Source: Aphis gossypii (Eukaryota > Arthropoda > Insecta > Hemiptera > Aphididae). Taken from it: a stretch of 64,000 nt of DNA. Location of the stretch: contig NC_065532.1 of NCBI RefSeq assembly GCF_020184175.1, forward strand, positions 30,194,001 to 30,258,000, given 5' to 3'. A program made the position numbers and the translations under genes. The notes under the pieces were generated by a model. It saw only the letters and a list, made by a program, of their open reading frames with translations. It was not told the DNA's origin and searched no databases. This document shows, one piece after another, positions 42,801 to 57,800 of this stretch (positions within the stretch are counted from its first letter, which is position 1; each line of letters opens with the position of its first letter).

Positions 42801-45800
42801 TGAAAATAAACATTTCCCAAGTGTAAAACTATAAAACAAATTTGAATAAATATTAATTTTGTCCGTGATTAAAGTGCAAATATTGATGCGTGATATATGC
42901 ATTATGCAATGAGTGTTACATCTGCGTGACTTGTTTTTTTCAGAATAAGAACCCTATATAATTGATTTATTATAATTTAACGAGTCTTATACATTTTAGA
43001 TTCTAAGCAGAAATGCGAAGTTATTGAAGGTTTTACAATGATGTGTACTATTTTTATGTGTACATTTTATGAAATTTCCGTATTTGGGTCAACATAAATA
43101 ACTCAATGTTTTATACCGTACTTTTATACAAAGAAAACCAAACTACGATACATATTAAATAAGAATTAAGTTTTTAAAAAGTATTTTCTTTGGAAAAAGA
43201 GATAGCTTAAATTCGGTACCTTACATTTATTTAAACTTAATAAAGCTTTATTAACTGTATCTTTATATATGTGCCTATTTTAAGAATATTTATAAATAAA
43301 AAATTAAGTGATAAAAACAATTAAATAAATCAAATCAAATTCTAAATGTATGAAAATAATATTATTTTGTAATATATTTTACCTGACGCCAATATTCGAA
43401 ATATTGTGTCTTGTTCTTCCGAAGTGAATCCAAGAACTTGCATCGCAGACATAAGTGATTGAAAATCTTCTCCGTCATATTTTCCATCAATTTCACAGTT
43501 TCCGCCTTGATTTAAATAAAAATATTTGTCAGCCGATAACAAACCGTATTTGAGTTTTTCCTCGTCAGCGAGACCCGCCAATAGTTCATAAAACACATGA
43601 TAATTTCGTTCTTCTGGGGCTTGTGTCACTATTCTTGATTTTTCTAGTAGATATTCTGTTACTTTAGCACCCAATATAACTCCTCTGAAATTTTAATAGT
43701 TTACATAAATTATATTTTTGTAAAATCGTTAAATAATTATAGTTATGCTTTATTTTTTTTAAATTCAAGGTCTTAAGATTTCCATTGATTGCTGACAGTC
43801 CTTATAGGAGTGACCTTTTTAAGAATACGATTGTGAATAGTTGTAAACACATTTTTAAGTGATAATATTAAATTTATAAACATTTACAAGTAGAATATAA
43901 TAATATTATTACTATGATTATAAATTCATAAACATTTATATAGGTACTATATTTAATTAATAAAGTATCAAAATTCAGTGCATAATTCACGAAACTGTTT
44001 TAGAAATATTTATACGGAATTTATTAATATTGTTTAGTATTTTTGTTTATTACTATGAAAAGTTCAAAATAAATAATTTCATCAGAAAGTGGTGACGACT
44101 TAATTCTTATCAACACAAATGAATATATCGATTTAAACGTCAGCGGAAAGATGTGTTATATATATGTATATAATATACATACAATAGTTCGGTATGAACA
44201 AATAAAAACTGTATTGTAAGTATACTAACGACGTCTAACAGATTTTTGATTAGTATATCTGTAATAATACTCTATACAAACAAATCGAACAGCAGATATT
44301 AAGGAAAATTGTAAAAGAAAAGTTACTAGATATTTAACCAAGTAATTATACTCAATATTTAGGTAGTGGAAATAGTTGATTTTTAAATTAAATTTAAAAA
44401 AAAATACAAACAGACCTTTTTTCACCGTTATAGCAACTAAAAACGTAGTATTTTAGTTTGTCTACATTTCTACCAATATAGGTACAAAAAATATAATTTC
44501 TTTAGATAGGCCGCGTTCATCTGTATCGCGTATCCTCCGATGAATGCAATTCGTATTATAATAAATTAAAAGTGTATTTAAAACTATTACTTACTGTTTG
44601 AAATGGACTTCTAAAAACTTTCCAAACCGAGATGAATTGTCATTACGCACTGTTTTAGCATTACCAAAACTTTCTAGTAATGGTGATGCTTCTAAAATTT
44701 GTTCGGTAATGAGATTGGATGGCGATTTATTAACAGCTGCCAAATACTGCATTATAAGTTTAGTGGACTCCGTTTTACCAGAACCCGATTCGCCAGAAAT
44801 GACAACAACTTGGTTTCCTCTAGGAAGCATTCCATAAGCTGCAGAACCTACTGCGAATAAATGACTAAAAAAAAAGCATAATTTAATATATTTCATTAAT
44901 TTACTTCAAAAAACATTTTTTCATTTTTACTCACGGTGGTAATGTTCCTAATATTTGGCCTTCGTATTTTTTTACCATGTCTAACCCATACATATCGTAC
45001 ATTTTGTAAGGATTTACCGCTACTAATATGCTTCCAGTATAAGTCTAAAAACCAAAAATAAATTAATTTAATAAACTTAGGTGAAGTTTGAAAATTAATT
45101 CTATAAATTTCAATATGTATATTTTAAACAGTTTTTTGACTAACGTACATTACACATACGTACGCTATAATAAGTATAAGTACTTACATATATAAGTTCT
45201 TTGTCGTATCGAATTTTCAAATTCCATAATAACGAAGCCTCGTTCAAGTCCCTAAAAATATACGTACATAATACACATAAGAATTTAAGTCTATTTGTTT
45301 TGTTATTCTTAAAAGAAAAGGAACTGCTTACGTAAGTTGTATCATGTCTTCAATACCATTTTGACCAAGATCTTGTCGCCGGTTAACGCCGTTGGAACTT
45401 GTAAGCGAAAATATTTGTGTCTGTTGAGTTCAAAAATATTACAATAAGATCGAAATAGCAAATATTTAATTTGGGACTTACTTTCCCCGCAATAACAGCC
45501 TGCACAGTGAGCACTTGAGCAGGTTTGTGGTATTCCAAAACTTCTCCAGGTAAGACATGGCCCACCCCTGGGTCAAACCACACAAGTTCTCCCTAAAATC
45601 AAATAATAAAATATATTATGCTACAAATAATAATGTTTTTTCATCAGTTTATGACCATGATTATTTACATAGGTATAGATTTGTATTTTATTTCACAATA
45701 TCATGTATTCAAATATTATAATATGTGCATTTACTCTAATGGGCTGTGCTCTCATTATTATCATACTAATAACAATATCACTTATTATATTATACATGCA

Positions 45801-48800
45801 TTTATATTTATCATTACTTAATTATTTAAATATATTATTTGGAATTTAACATAATACACACGTACACAGACAACAAAATTGTATGTATGAGATACATTCA
45901 TTAGGATAAAAAAGAAAATAATACGTCTTTAACTACAGAGATTTAAATTTCACTCAAATTTTTCAAAAATATTTTTTTATTTTTATTATTTTTTATTTCT
46001 GCACTTAATGTACTAATATTTTTACACAGACTATGTAAAATGATGATAACTATATTTTTTTTCAGTTAAGATAAAATAGAACAATAAATAACGCATACTG
46101 ATTACACTGCAGTTTGATATCTATTTGAAATGAATCTATTATCCAGGCTATGCAGATAGATACAACTTTAGAATACACAATACCCATATCTTCCATAATA
46201 TGTCCATAGCAATGAAATATTTTTCTTTATAATGTAAATCGATTACAAGTAATAATATGATTCTTAAAACGAATGCAATAAATATCATTACAAATTGAGC
46301 AATATAATGTAATAACAGATGGAACCAAGACCTATCTAATAATAATTCTAGATAAATAATGGTTGCATCAACGATTTCATTCCGGATACACGAGACTGCA
46401 TTGGCCGGAAACAACGAATTCCACGGAAAAAAAAATAATAAGATATATTGTGGAAGTTATACAAACATGCTTAGAAATTATGGGATGTATAATTTTTTTA
46501 CTGTTGTTGGACAACTGCGCAAAATGTCTCGGTAATAAAAATGTTTAAAAACAATGATAAGTAGCTTGAAAAATTCTAAAAAAAATGGCAATAAAGACTG
46601 TTAATTTATTTTTGTATTACTTATTATAAGAGATACATAATAAGTATTGCCATATCCCAGCATACAGAAAATACAGTCTATACTTTTTCAGAAATAGGTA
46701 TAGGTACGGCTACGGCTTCTACTTTCTAAAACAGTTTTAGCAAAGCGGAAACTATAAAATACACACGTCAAAATACAATTTTTCATAAATGCATAGGTAT
46801 ATTACCTGAAACTATTAATTATCATTGAATTATTTTTCCTTTTGATACATTATCTTTACAACTTGTGCATCTATATAATTATTAATTATATTGTATAAAA
46901 GATTAAAAGATTACTTGAATATTAAATCAAACAAGACACCAAATAATGAACATATTAACATCAATATCATTATTATTAGGTATTAACAGGTATAGATTAA
47001 TTGTTTAGTCGATAATAAAAATTTATAAAACAAAATATTTTAATAAAAGGATTTTAAATTGTTGGAGTGTGTTATTTCAGTTTCTATTAAATTAATTAAG
47101 ATATCTATAAACCAGTTATTTTACATTTTAATAATAACTAATAATGTGATTCAATGAGTTAAAAAATCAAAAAAAAATCTGCATTTTGTTAATTTTTTAA
47201 CGAGCCGTTAGGCTTTCTATAGAAAATAAACATGCTGTCTTGCTTAAATACACGATGGTCAGCGTATATATTCTTTTATTTGTATAAATTATCCACTATT
47301 TAGGTTTATAATGAGTTTAATCACTGAACGTAATCTTGGAATGTCTTGAAACAAATAACGACTTAATGTATATAATAACATGGTATGATTGACGATGGGT
47401 AGCAATGAAAGTTTATGAAATCTATGTAATAAAATATGCGAAGCGTTTAATTTATCTCAAGTACCTGACTAATTAATATTTTATTTTATTTTTAACATAT
47501 AAAAATAAAGGATTTAACATTATAACATTAATATTATAAATACTATAATGATATTCATAATTTTAGACGTTTTTATGCTATATAGTTGGCATCAATATTG
47601 TACGAGTATAATAGTACATTCATAATATAGAATTATAAACAGTCAACAAAAACAATCGAAGAAAATTCTACAGCAAAATATATTTATTACTTAGTTCTTG
47701 ATTTTATGGTAAGCATATAAATATATGTATACGATATACTAGTCAACAATTTTCTTTTTTTTAAATGATTACAATACACAGAATGTCTCACGAGAGTATG
47801 TTAATTTAAAGTGGCGGTGTATTGTTGATTCTATTAGCATGTTGTTTTTAAATTAGGAGACACTTTGCGTAAAAAACCACATCGAGGATTAAAATTGGTT
47901 TTTAAGTTAATGAATTAAGAAAAAGTTTTAAATATTTATATTTAAGTATATACCTAACGTTAAGTGCTCTACTGTTCCATACTATGTAAATATTGGTAAA
48001 AAAATGGATCCGAGTCCTCATTTTTCATTAATATATAAATTTAATTGAAAATGTTTTAATTTTAATTTATTATAACGTCTTAAAAATGAAATACACCTAT
48101 AACTGGAAAAACAATTACTTAGATACTTTTTGGTTTGATGTATTCTTATTGAATTTTCCGGAGTACCAACTCTAAGTTGTCACCAAATATTATAATTCAA
48201 ACATCATTGCAATTTATTGATACATTGAATGGCAATTATTTTTATCTTAATTGTGATTTATATATATTTTAAAGTATGAATTTTGTTAAGTATAATTTGT
48301 AATTCATGCATTGTGCAGTTCCAAATTTAATGAAAGTCGAAAGAATACATATATATTTTTTAATGTTATAAACTTTTACACATAAGTAAGTACATTATAA
48401 TATATGTCAGTAGACTGTGTTTTGTTATAATGTGTGTTATTATTATTATTATTATTATTATTTGTAAACACTTTTTCATGCAGAATGTGAGTCCTGTCAA
48501 ACAATTTGACGAAACTTCTAAAAAGATTGGAAAAAAATGTTGATGATTACATAGTTTCAAAGTTTCAAACAAAATTTATTTCAGTTATTTTCAAATATGT
48601 ATATTCAATTATTATAACAAAAAATGTCAATGACCATTATACATACCAAACAAAAAATTGAATTTCACAATGATATTTTAATATTGTTTTCCGTTTTCAA
48701 AATAATTGGTCAACATTTAAAATTAATTTATTCAAAATGAATCATTATGTAACCTTAAAATGCATCCCAATTCATGTATAACGTTTTTATATGATTAAGT

Positions 48801-51800
48801 ATAACTGTTGATTTTTCAAAAAACAACCCTTTTAGTACTTATATAGATATATAAATATGTTTAGGTTGAAATATGTATTTCTCCACAAAAAATAAGTTAC
48901 TAAATGTTTTCATTAAACATACCAGTATTAAATTTAGTTTTCAAAAGTTATAATTCGTTTAAAATGAAACTAATTAAATAATTAATAATTTGTTTATTTG
49001 TTGAATATTTAGACATCCAACTGAGTACAATATTTAATTTATAAACTCATGAATTAAATTGTGTAAATATCTCGAAAAGGAATGACAAATTAACTTATTT
49101 ATTCGAATTCTCGAGAGAAATTTAGATTTTATTGTTTATGTATAAGACTCATAAAAATTATTTTTATTATGACATTACATCAAAGAACATAAGTTTATTT
49201 ATATTAAATTTAAAAAAAAATGATGCATTTATCTACTAAAAAATAAGAATTATTTAATATTCTAAAAATCAAAATGTTAATAACGTTATTTATTTGTTGT
49301 TTAGTATTTATAGTGGTACGCTACACCACTTAATATGTATTTGTGCATGTAAGTGTAAGTTTGTAAATGAATAAGTTGTTATGCAGTTAGTTTATTGTAG
49401 CGCTGCTCTGTTATAATATGTTATAATCTAAATTGTGCATTTGTGCTTTTTGTTGCCAAATAGGATCAATGATCATATATTTCATATATAAAGTGGACGC
49501 TTATAGAGAAAATGACTACACATTTGAAACACAACTATAAATATGGTAATAATTTATCTCATATGCATGGATTTTAAATGTCGTTTAATAATAAAATATT
49601 TATGGAAACGATAAAATGTTTAAATTCTATGAAAATAAAACGTCTGTTAAAGTGATAGAATAAAATTGAAAAAATAAGAATAATAAACTGTTCTATGTAC
49701 AGTTAAACAGCATAACCCACGAAAATAAAATGAATATTAAGCTTGTATTTTTCGTTATATAGTGAATAAATAATATTATATGAACCAAAATTATTGGAAA
49801 AGATATAACTTACAACACTAAGTAAGTGCTTCAAAAATATATTAGTGTTGCTCAAATGGATGAATAATATAAATATTATTTTACTATCCATATTATTATA
49901 CATGTAAGACGAAATTGATAATAATAAAAAAATATATTTATGTATAAATCCCGAAAGAAAAATGTGACGATCGCGAACTTTTGAACGATGGAATAAATAA
50001 TACTAGGTATCGATTAGAGTAATATAAATACTGTATGAATGATGAATACTGTACGTTGTATAAGTGAATTTAGTATAATATGCAGACTACAACCTCAATA
50101 ATGTAAAAACAATTGGATCAAGCCGTCTTTTGAAAATATAAAAATAATAGCAGTAAAAAACACAATATCATATCTTAAAATAGGTATGAATAAAATGAAT
50201 AGTAGTATAATAAATGTATTATATATACAGGGTGATTTTTTTATCGTTGAACACTTTGCATACAAAGTGTATACAAAGTGTTCAACGATAAAAAAATCAC
50301 CTAGTATATATATATGAGTGCGTGCGTGTGCGTGTGCGTGTGTGTGTGTGTGTATACCTGTACAGTGTACAGTGTACACCCTTCATAGTCGGAAGTTATA
50401 GTTAAATTTTTCTCGGAAACAATGCCATTCGTATCTTTCTATAAAACATAGTAAGTATATTAAATATAACTATAAGTATAGTTCGGAGTCTACTCTGGGT
50501 TTTTTTTCAGTTAAGATTAACAAAAACCTATTAAAAAATAAAATATAAAAATAAGTAAACGAACAGTACAAAATAATAGCGGTTTAACTATCATTTTCCA
50601 AAGGGAATTGCAAAAATGATAGACCGTCCCAGTTTCTTTTTTTTTTCGAGTTTCCCAGGGGACAAACCCGACGACGATCATAGACCTACGCGTCACACGC
50701 ACCATTATAATATTATTATCGCATTGATCGTAAATCGCGAACGGATAGGGGGAAACAAATATCGACGACCTGAGTATATAGCGATACTATATAATGGTTC
50801 GATGCTAGTGGTACAGCGAACGATGAACCCAGCATAAAAAAGGTACACCCACTTTTGGTTTTCTCTTTTCATAAATGATTTTTAAGCACACACCTGTATG
50901 TAAGACATACAGTCTTTTTTTTAACTATTATGTTTTAATATTAATATTATACTTAATATAATACACATAGACAAAACACATGAATGTATACGCATTATAA
51001 GTATGTGTAATTTTATTTTTAATCTATGTATTACAGGGGTACGCAGTGAAAAATATTTAAAGCACTAAATAAATACGTAATATTATTAATTAAATAGTTA
51101 AAATTATTAAATTATAATTGAAAAATCAATCATTAATACTGCATATTAATGTAATAAATACACAACATGCAAACAAGACTGCACGAGTATTTATATTTTA
51201 TTATTATTAATAGGTACAAACATATTCCGGGTTTAGACTTAGTATTATAATCGAGTTCAATAAAAAATAATTAATTGAATGCATCGATTAACAAATTGCT
51301 AATATGAAATCATATTAATTTCAAACAGTGTAAACAATGACATTTATAATAATCAATATATAATTTTTATGTTGTATTGAATTTTAAAACATTTATTACT
51401 TACTTCAAAATATAAACAAGCGGAGTGACGGTATAACGATTATAATTATGTGTATGATAAATGATTATATAATAAAGTTAACTGTTTTAGTGAAAAAAAA
51501 ATGTTCTATGAAGGGTTAATTACCTTGATTTTGTTTATTTATTGATTTAAAATACACGCCCAAAGACTTTTAGTACAGGAAATTAAAAATACTTATAGGT
51601 ACTAATTTGAGAATTAAAATACACGGATAGCAGAAATATACAAGTGAATCTGTTAGAACACTAATTTTATAGGTTAGTATATAATTTTATATTTAATAAA
51701 AAATATTTAAAAATATAAAATACTAATTTGTATCACTCTTTGAGAAGAATGAACATATCAAAGTGACCGTATAGCTTTTGTTATTTTGATTGAACGTGCG

Positions 51801-54800
51801 TTGAAAGTGAGAATGAACGTGAACAAATAATTCTAAGATCTTTTATCAAGTAGACTTTAGGTAGATGATAATCATCGGAGTAAAACTCAATATTGATCGG
51901 AGATTTATTTCAATGAAATAAAATAGAAATAAATTAATGTTAACTTTTATACTATTAAGTTAAGAGGACGTGATAACCGCATGTGTTGTCTTTGTCTTAT
52001 ACACGCGTAGCATAGTTAAAAATTGTTTTGCGCGGGACAACTTTACTCTCTCAATATTTATATCAAAATTACTAAAATTTTAAATCGCATTAAGAAGAAC
52101 TTTACTTGTGATGTAGCGTTTTAATTTTTTTGATAGTGGTAACCTATAATTTTTAATAATTAAATGAAAAAAACCTAAAGTTCTCAAACCGATAACTTTT
52201 TCATTTAATTATTAAAAATTAATGGTTACTATTATCAAAAAAATTAAAACGTTACATCACAGGTAAAGTTCTCAATGCGATTAAAAAATTTGGTAATTTT
52301 GATATAAATATCGAGGGAGTAAAGTTGTCCTACGCAAAACACTTTTTAACTATTCTTTGCGTGTCTAAGAACAAAGACAACACATGCGGGTATCGCGTTC
52401 TCTTAACTATATATTATATACTCACACCAACAATTAACTTATAGTATATAAATTGCTACTTTACGGACTACATTTATTATTTTTCTATTTCATTAATTGT
52501 ATTGTTCTTCATAATGTTAGGCCCCACGAGTCTGATAAGGACGGCATTGGATAAGTGTTCGACCATATTACAACGTAATAAAATATATAACATGTATGTA
52601 CTAACCTCGCGGTACGGAACGATTTCGGTCCCACCGCGGTCAGTGCAGTTGGCGGTCGCGTAATCGTTGTCAGCTCGTCTGATTACGCACGGTGGCGACT
52701 GCAGTGGCGTCGCGTCTTTACTGCAGTAATCGCGACCACCACTGCCGTCGTCGACAAGAATAACCGCGTTATCGGTGGCGGTACCGGTGGTCCGCACACG
52801 GTCGTCAACACCGCAGCAACCGCAACCACGAACACGGTCCATCGATCTCCGGGGTGGACGAGGACGGGTCGCCGGCTCCGGCATAATATCGCGGCCGCCG
52901 GAGGTCAACCGGTACTTGACCCGACGGTTGTCGGCCGTCAACCAATCGAACTGTCGGACGAATTTTTGCAAAAAGCTCTTGGCCGCCGCGCACGGTTCAG
53001 GAGGATCACTTTCCGCCCAGAAATGGTCCGACAGCTCCCACTGGCTGATCGCGTTCCTTTTCATCGAATCTCGCGAACCTCACCCCCACCACGGCCAGAC
53101 ATCGGAAATCGTCTGTTGACGCTTATCATTATTTACGCTACTATAGACTTCATTACATCGATCTCTCAATCTAGACCATACGCAAATATTACGTGTATGA
53201 TATAATTGTAACGAACTAGGAGACCGGAACTGTTCCGAGACGGTGTTATTATGATGCACGTATTATAGTATATTATATATAGTGCCGTTTAGAATGGGAG
53301 GAAAAGCCAATCAAGTCACCGTTCGTGCGAGGGTTATGAGGCGTTGTGTGAATATACTATATATATATAATAATACTTAGATTTTATACTGTTATTAAAA
53401 TATATTATACAGATACTTCACTCGCGGAACCCATTCGATGTCGAAAAAAACGTTTTAAAACCGAATCAAACGTCCGTGACACGACACGGTAGCGCCGTTA
53501 TATTATACGCGTTTCCTTCCAGATTGCTGCTCCTCTATTATATGTATAATGCATTTTAGGCATAGCAGTTGTCTGCACGGAGTGGTTTCGCTTTCACTTC
53601 ACAGTCGGCTAATATAGCGAAATGCAAAAAACTCTACCCCGAAAAGTTTCTTCTTCCCGATACACACGATTATTGTTCCGCAGCAAAGCAGGGTTTCATA
53701 CGAACGACAATCGTCGAAATTGTTGTGAAAAGCATACTCAGACCAAACTTGCGCAGTATTTATCTATGAATGTATAATAAATAACATAATTTCGTATAAT
53801 ATTAATTTATTACGAGGATGATTATGGTATTATTGATTAACGTTTCAGAAAAAAATTTACGCAATTTTAATCAAACTTAAAATAATATAATTATTATAAA
53901 ATCAATAAGAAGATGTATAATATTATAGCTTGCGGAAAAAAATATTGGAATTATTTTATAAAACCACTGTAAGTAGGTCAAAATGTGATTTCATAATGAA
54001 ATCAATTTTATAAAAATAATGCTCGGTTAAAATGTCATGTACTAAATAATGATTAAAAGAGATCAGAAAATATATTTTATATCTACATACATATAGATAT
54101 TATTATTGCATCGAAAGTCGTAACCATTACAGGAATTCAAATTTAAGTGTTCATTATAAAATATATGTTTATCGAGTAGGTATATTTAATTTTCGAGTAG
54201 TTATCACTGAATTATTTTATTCACCTTTAAAATTTACTAAAATTACAAATTCGAAATATTCATGAAATAAGTCTAATTTATTCATCAATAACGAATTTTT
54301 TTTCACGAATATGTGTTCAAATTCAAATTATATTTTATTTGAACAAATAATATCAGTATTTATACAATGCGAACTACAGTATTATTTAAAAATATAGTGA
54401 GAATATCATTTGAGATTATCTAATAAAATGGAAAGATATATTCCGCAATAATGGCCTTTTTAAATTAATATTCTACAACATAAAAATAATCAATAAAAGG
54501 GTGCACATCATAAGGATCTTGGTGAAAATAAGTGATAAGCATGAAAAAACGTACCAAAAATAACATACGGATAATATATTTTGCTGTACATAATACTCTC
54601 AAATTACCCAAAACAAGGATGATCTTACACGTCGGAGGTCGAATTATATTATTATCTTTTAATTTACAAACTTATTCTCAGGGGTGGTATAGCGTTTGAA
54701 TTTCTCAAATCTAATATCCAGGTTACCTTGGTTATCGATATTGTGTGTATCTTATATCAATTATCCGGGTTTCTGGAGACTCGTTTATAATACATTTTGT

Positions 54801-57800
54801 AGGTAGGTATATATTTTAATAATGCGTATAGCATGTAGTTAATTCCAATGCAATTTTGATAATATAATAGAACCAAGAAAATTATTTTATAATGTCACAA
54901 AATCGATACATAAAATATATCATACGACTATCAATCTATAATATTCTAACGACGCGTACATGGACCCTGCAGCGTATTCGAACGACCGTTAAAGAAATAA
55001 TAATATTATAATATTACAATAATAGCGCACGTGTATATAATATTAAAATATTATATAGGTACAATAGGTAAATATTATAACAAGACGGTATGAACATTAA
55101 CGAGATGAATCGAATGGTATATAATATTATTAATTATTTTTGTGTATCGCGTGGCACAATAATATTATAATAATTAAATTATGTCACAAACGAGACCAGG
55201 CTGGGCACGTGACCGCTGTATACCACAGAGAAATCGAGAAATGCGAAATGCGACCAAAAAACCAACGTTTTACCTGGTTACGACTGACGTTCTGGCGTGG
55301 CCAAGATAATAATATTATACCTTCTTGTACGTGATATAGTCCGTTAATAAAACAATACGTTTTGTTACGATTTAATTTCGAGCATCAGCGACCAACGCGT
55401 GTAATCAAGTTTGGAACGTCTATCGCCGGACGTTATAATAACGTGTATAAGACAATAAGATACATATAGATCATTATGAAGTGATCGAATAACGTGATTA
55501 TGCACAAGCGTTTCAAGTACCGTACTGGAAAACCGTAATATTATTACCTAATAGTATGATTATAAATTATAATATAATATAGTGCAGTATAATACGAAGT
55601 ATTATAATACTATATAGATACGCACAACTCGATGGCGGAATGCATCGCACGACTGGAAAATCGGTACCGAACTCGAATGTTAATATTAATATTATTGTTA
55701 CAGTACTGCGTAGTATAACCGCTGCCGTCGTTTTAATCCATCACATAATAATATTACACGGAACATAAGTGCACTAAAAACTACGTAACCAGCCACGGCC
55801 GGAGGGATCGGTATGCATATATTAAACCCGTCTCAGAACAATATTCTATTTTTTAAAAAACCAAAACTTGTCGCTTAAAATCCCAACACGCGCGGGGTAA
55901 TGTATTTTAATACTTATAATATATATATATACATATATATACTTAAAAATTAATATCACACACTGAGCGAACTATATATTATACTATACATCGAAACGCG
56001 GACCGCAAACTCGTACGTGCACACGTACGTGTGGTTTTCGGACAACTATATAATAATACAACATTATAAGCGTATATACGGTAAAGTACGTCGAACCGTA
56101 TAATAATTGTTATCATTATCAAACAACGGGCACACCAGTGTGCGTCCGATGGGTCGGTAGACGGTTTTACACATGAAAATATTATATACCTATATGTAAT
56201 AATGGTGCAGTAGGTACATGTGTGCTAGTCCATGCAACACACACATACATAATGAATATATGTGTATTAACATGTCTGTGAGTTTATGTGTGTGCGTGGG
56301 TGCACACCTGTTAATGAGCGCGATTCTTCAGTCTGTACAACGCGCACGGGAAATCGTCCAAGGGTCTCTGGGCGGAAGGGCATCGTAATGATTGGCAGTC
56401 GAAGAGTGGGGAGGGAGGAGGATGGAGAGGGGATGTCGAACCCGTATGTCGTTGCAACGGCAGCAACAGTCAAGGTACGTTAAGCGTGAACGATTAAAAA
56501 ATAAAATAAAAAACCACGAACATTACGAATGGTTTAAAATTCAATATCGTACCTAATATTATACAATAGAATGTAGCACATTATGCAGCCGTATAGTGCA
56601 AGCTGCTCTGAATTATAATAAAATTGCTATATCAAAGTTGTCATCGAAAGAGGATATAATAATATATATATATATTATAATATTACATTTAATGTGATAA
56701 AACTCTTGTGAAACATAAGATGAGCAGGAAATATTTAGAGAAATCCAAAACTTTTGGTAAAAGGTTACTAAAAATAGATAATTAACTTTAAAATTTTTAC
56801 AATTATTATTTTTGAAACAAAACGGTTTTCAATTTTTAAGATCTATCTTTGCGGTAACAGCAGGTACAAATGCTTAAACAAAAAAAAAGAGAAAATATAC
56901 CTAACAAGCACTAAATTCATTTGTATTGCTAACTGTAAAATACGACAGTTAAAAAAAAAGAAACATCCTAGCGTCTAAACACTTTAAACAACTTTGAAAG
57001 TTGTTTAATAATCTTAAATAATCTGCCAACATATTTGTTGGATTGATTTAAAATATAATATATTGACTATGATAATCTAATAACACTAAGCTCAAAGTTC
57101 ACAAGAATTATTATAATAAAATTATAAAAGGTGGCATATTATACAAAAAAAAAATTACAACGAAAATAACTTAACATCAATGTATAATAAAATTATGTAA
57201 TCACATAAATAATTTATAATATTTTAAATAACATTTACTTCGAGTGACGAATGAAATTTAGTTTAAAAGTGACACCATTGCCTATTGGACATTGGTAGAA
57301 ACGTTTGAGATCAGTGGGAGATAACTTCATGTAAATGGCATAAAAATAGACATGGCAACATATTATTATTTAGCCAAATTATGTACAACTATCTATACGT
57401 AATATAAACATGAGGTATAACCACTAAACCGACTCTGTGAGATAACACGATCTATATGTAATTACAATGTTATGAGTATACCGAGTTCAAGCGATGTACT
57501 ATGAGGAGGACTGAGGATATTATAAATTATAATAAACATGAAATTAAATGTCACGACACTGCATACATTTTTTCATTAAACTGTTATTAATCGCATAAAC
57601 AGCGGGTTTAATATTTTAGCGTACCTAAATTTAAATATGTTTACTAAGATAATTTACATATTTACTTTTAACCAAACATTAAATACGTACATAACTATTT
57701 TAATTGTACAATAACTATACCTATATATACAAGAACTGCTTTAATGGGACTACCAAATCTCGTTTGAGTTGATATTTTAAATAAATACTAAGTGTAAATA

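Larger units (their letters stand above)
24873..44594 (-). other. Introns over 300 bp in the gene body
   Basis: The longer introns are 24,873-26,934 (intron 45), 27,818-28,224, 30,935-31,538, 32,732-33,447, 33,645-34,107, 34,253-34,830, 35,181-35,733, 36,723-37,346, 38,383-39,071, 39,468-40,505, 42,829-43,382 and 43,685-44,594. Apart from simple AT repeats I see nothing in them. The LINE-like tail at 42,009-42,066 lies in the shorter intron 10 (41,960-42,205). Confidence 0.75.

Noticed and set aside
52775..53205. Plus-strand ORFs opposite the 53-kb exon
   Set aside because: Low-complexity antisense shadows. The minus-strand frame is longer and has a phase-matched donor.
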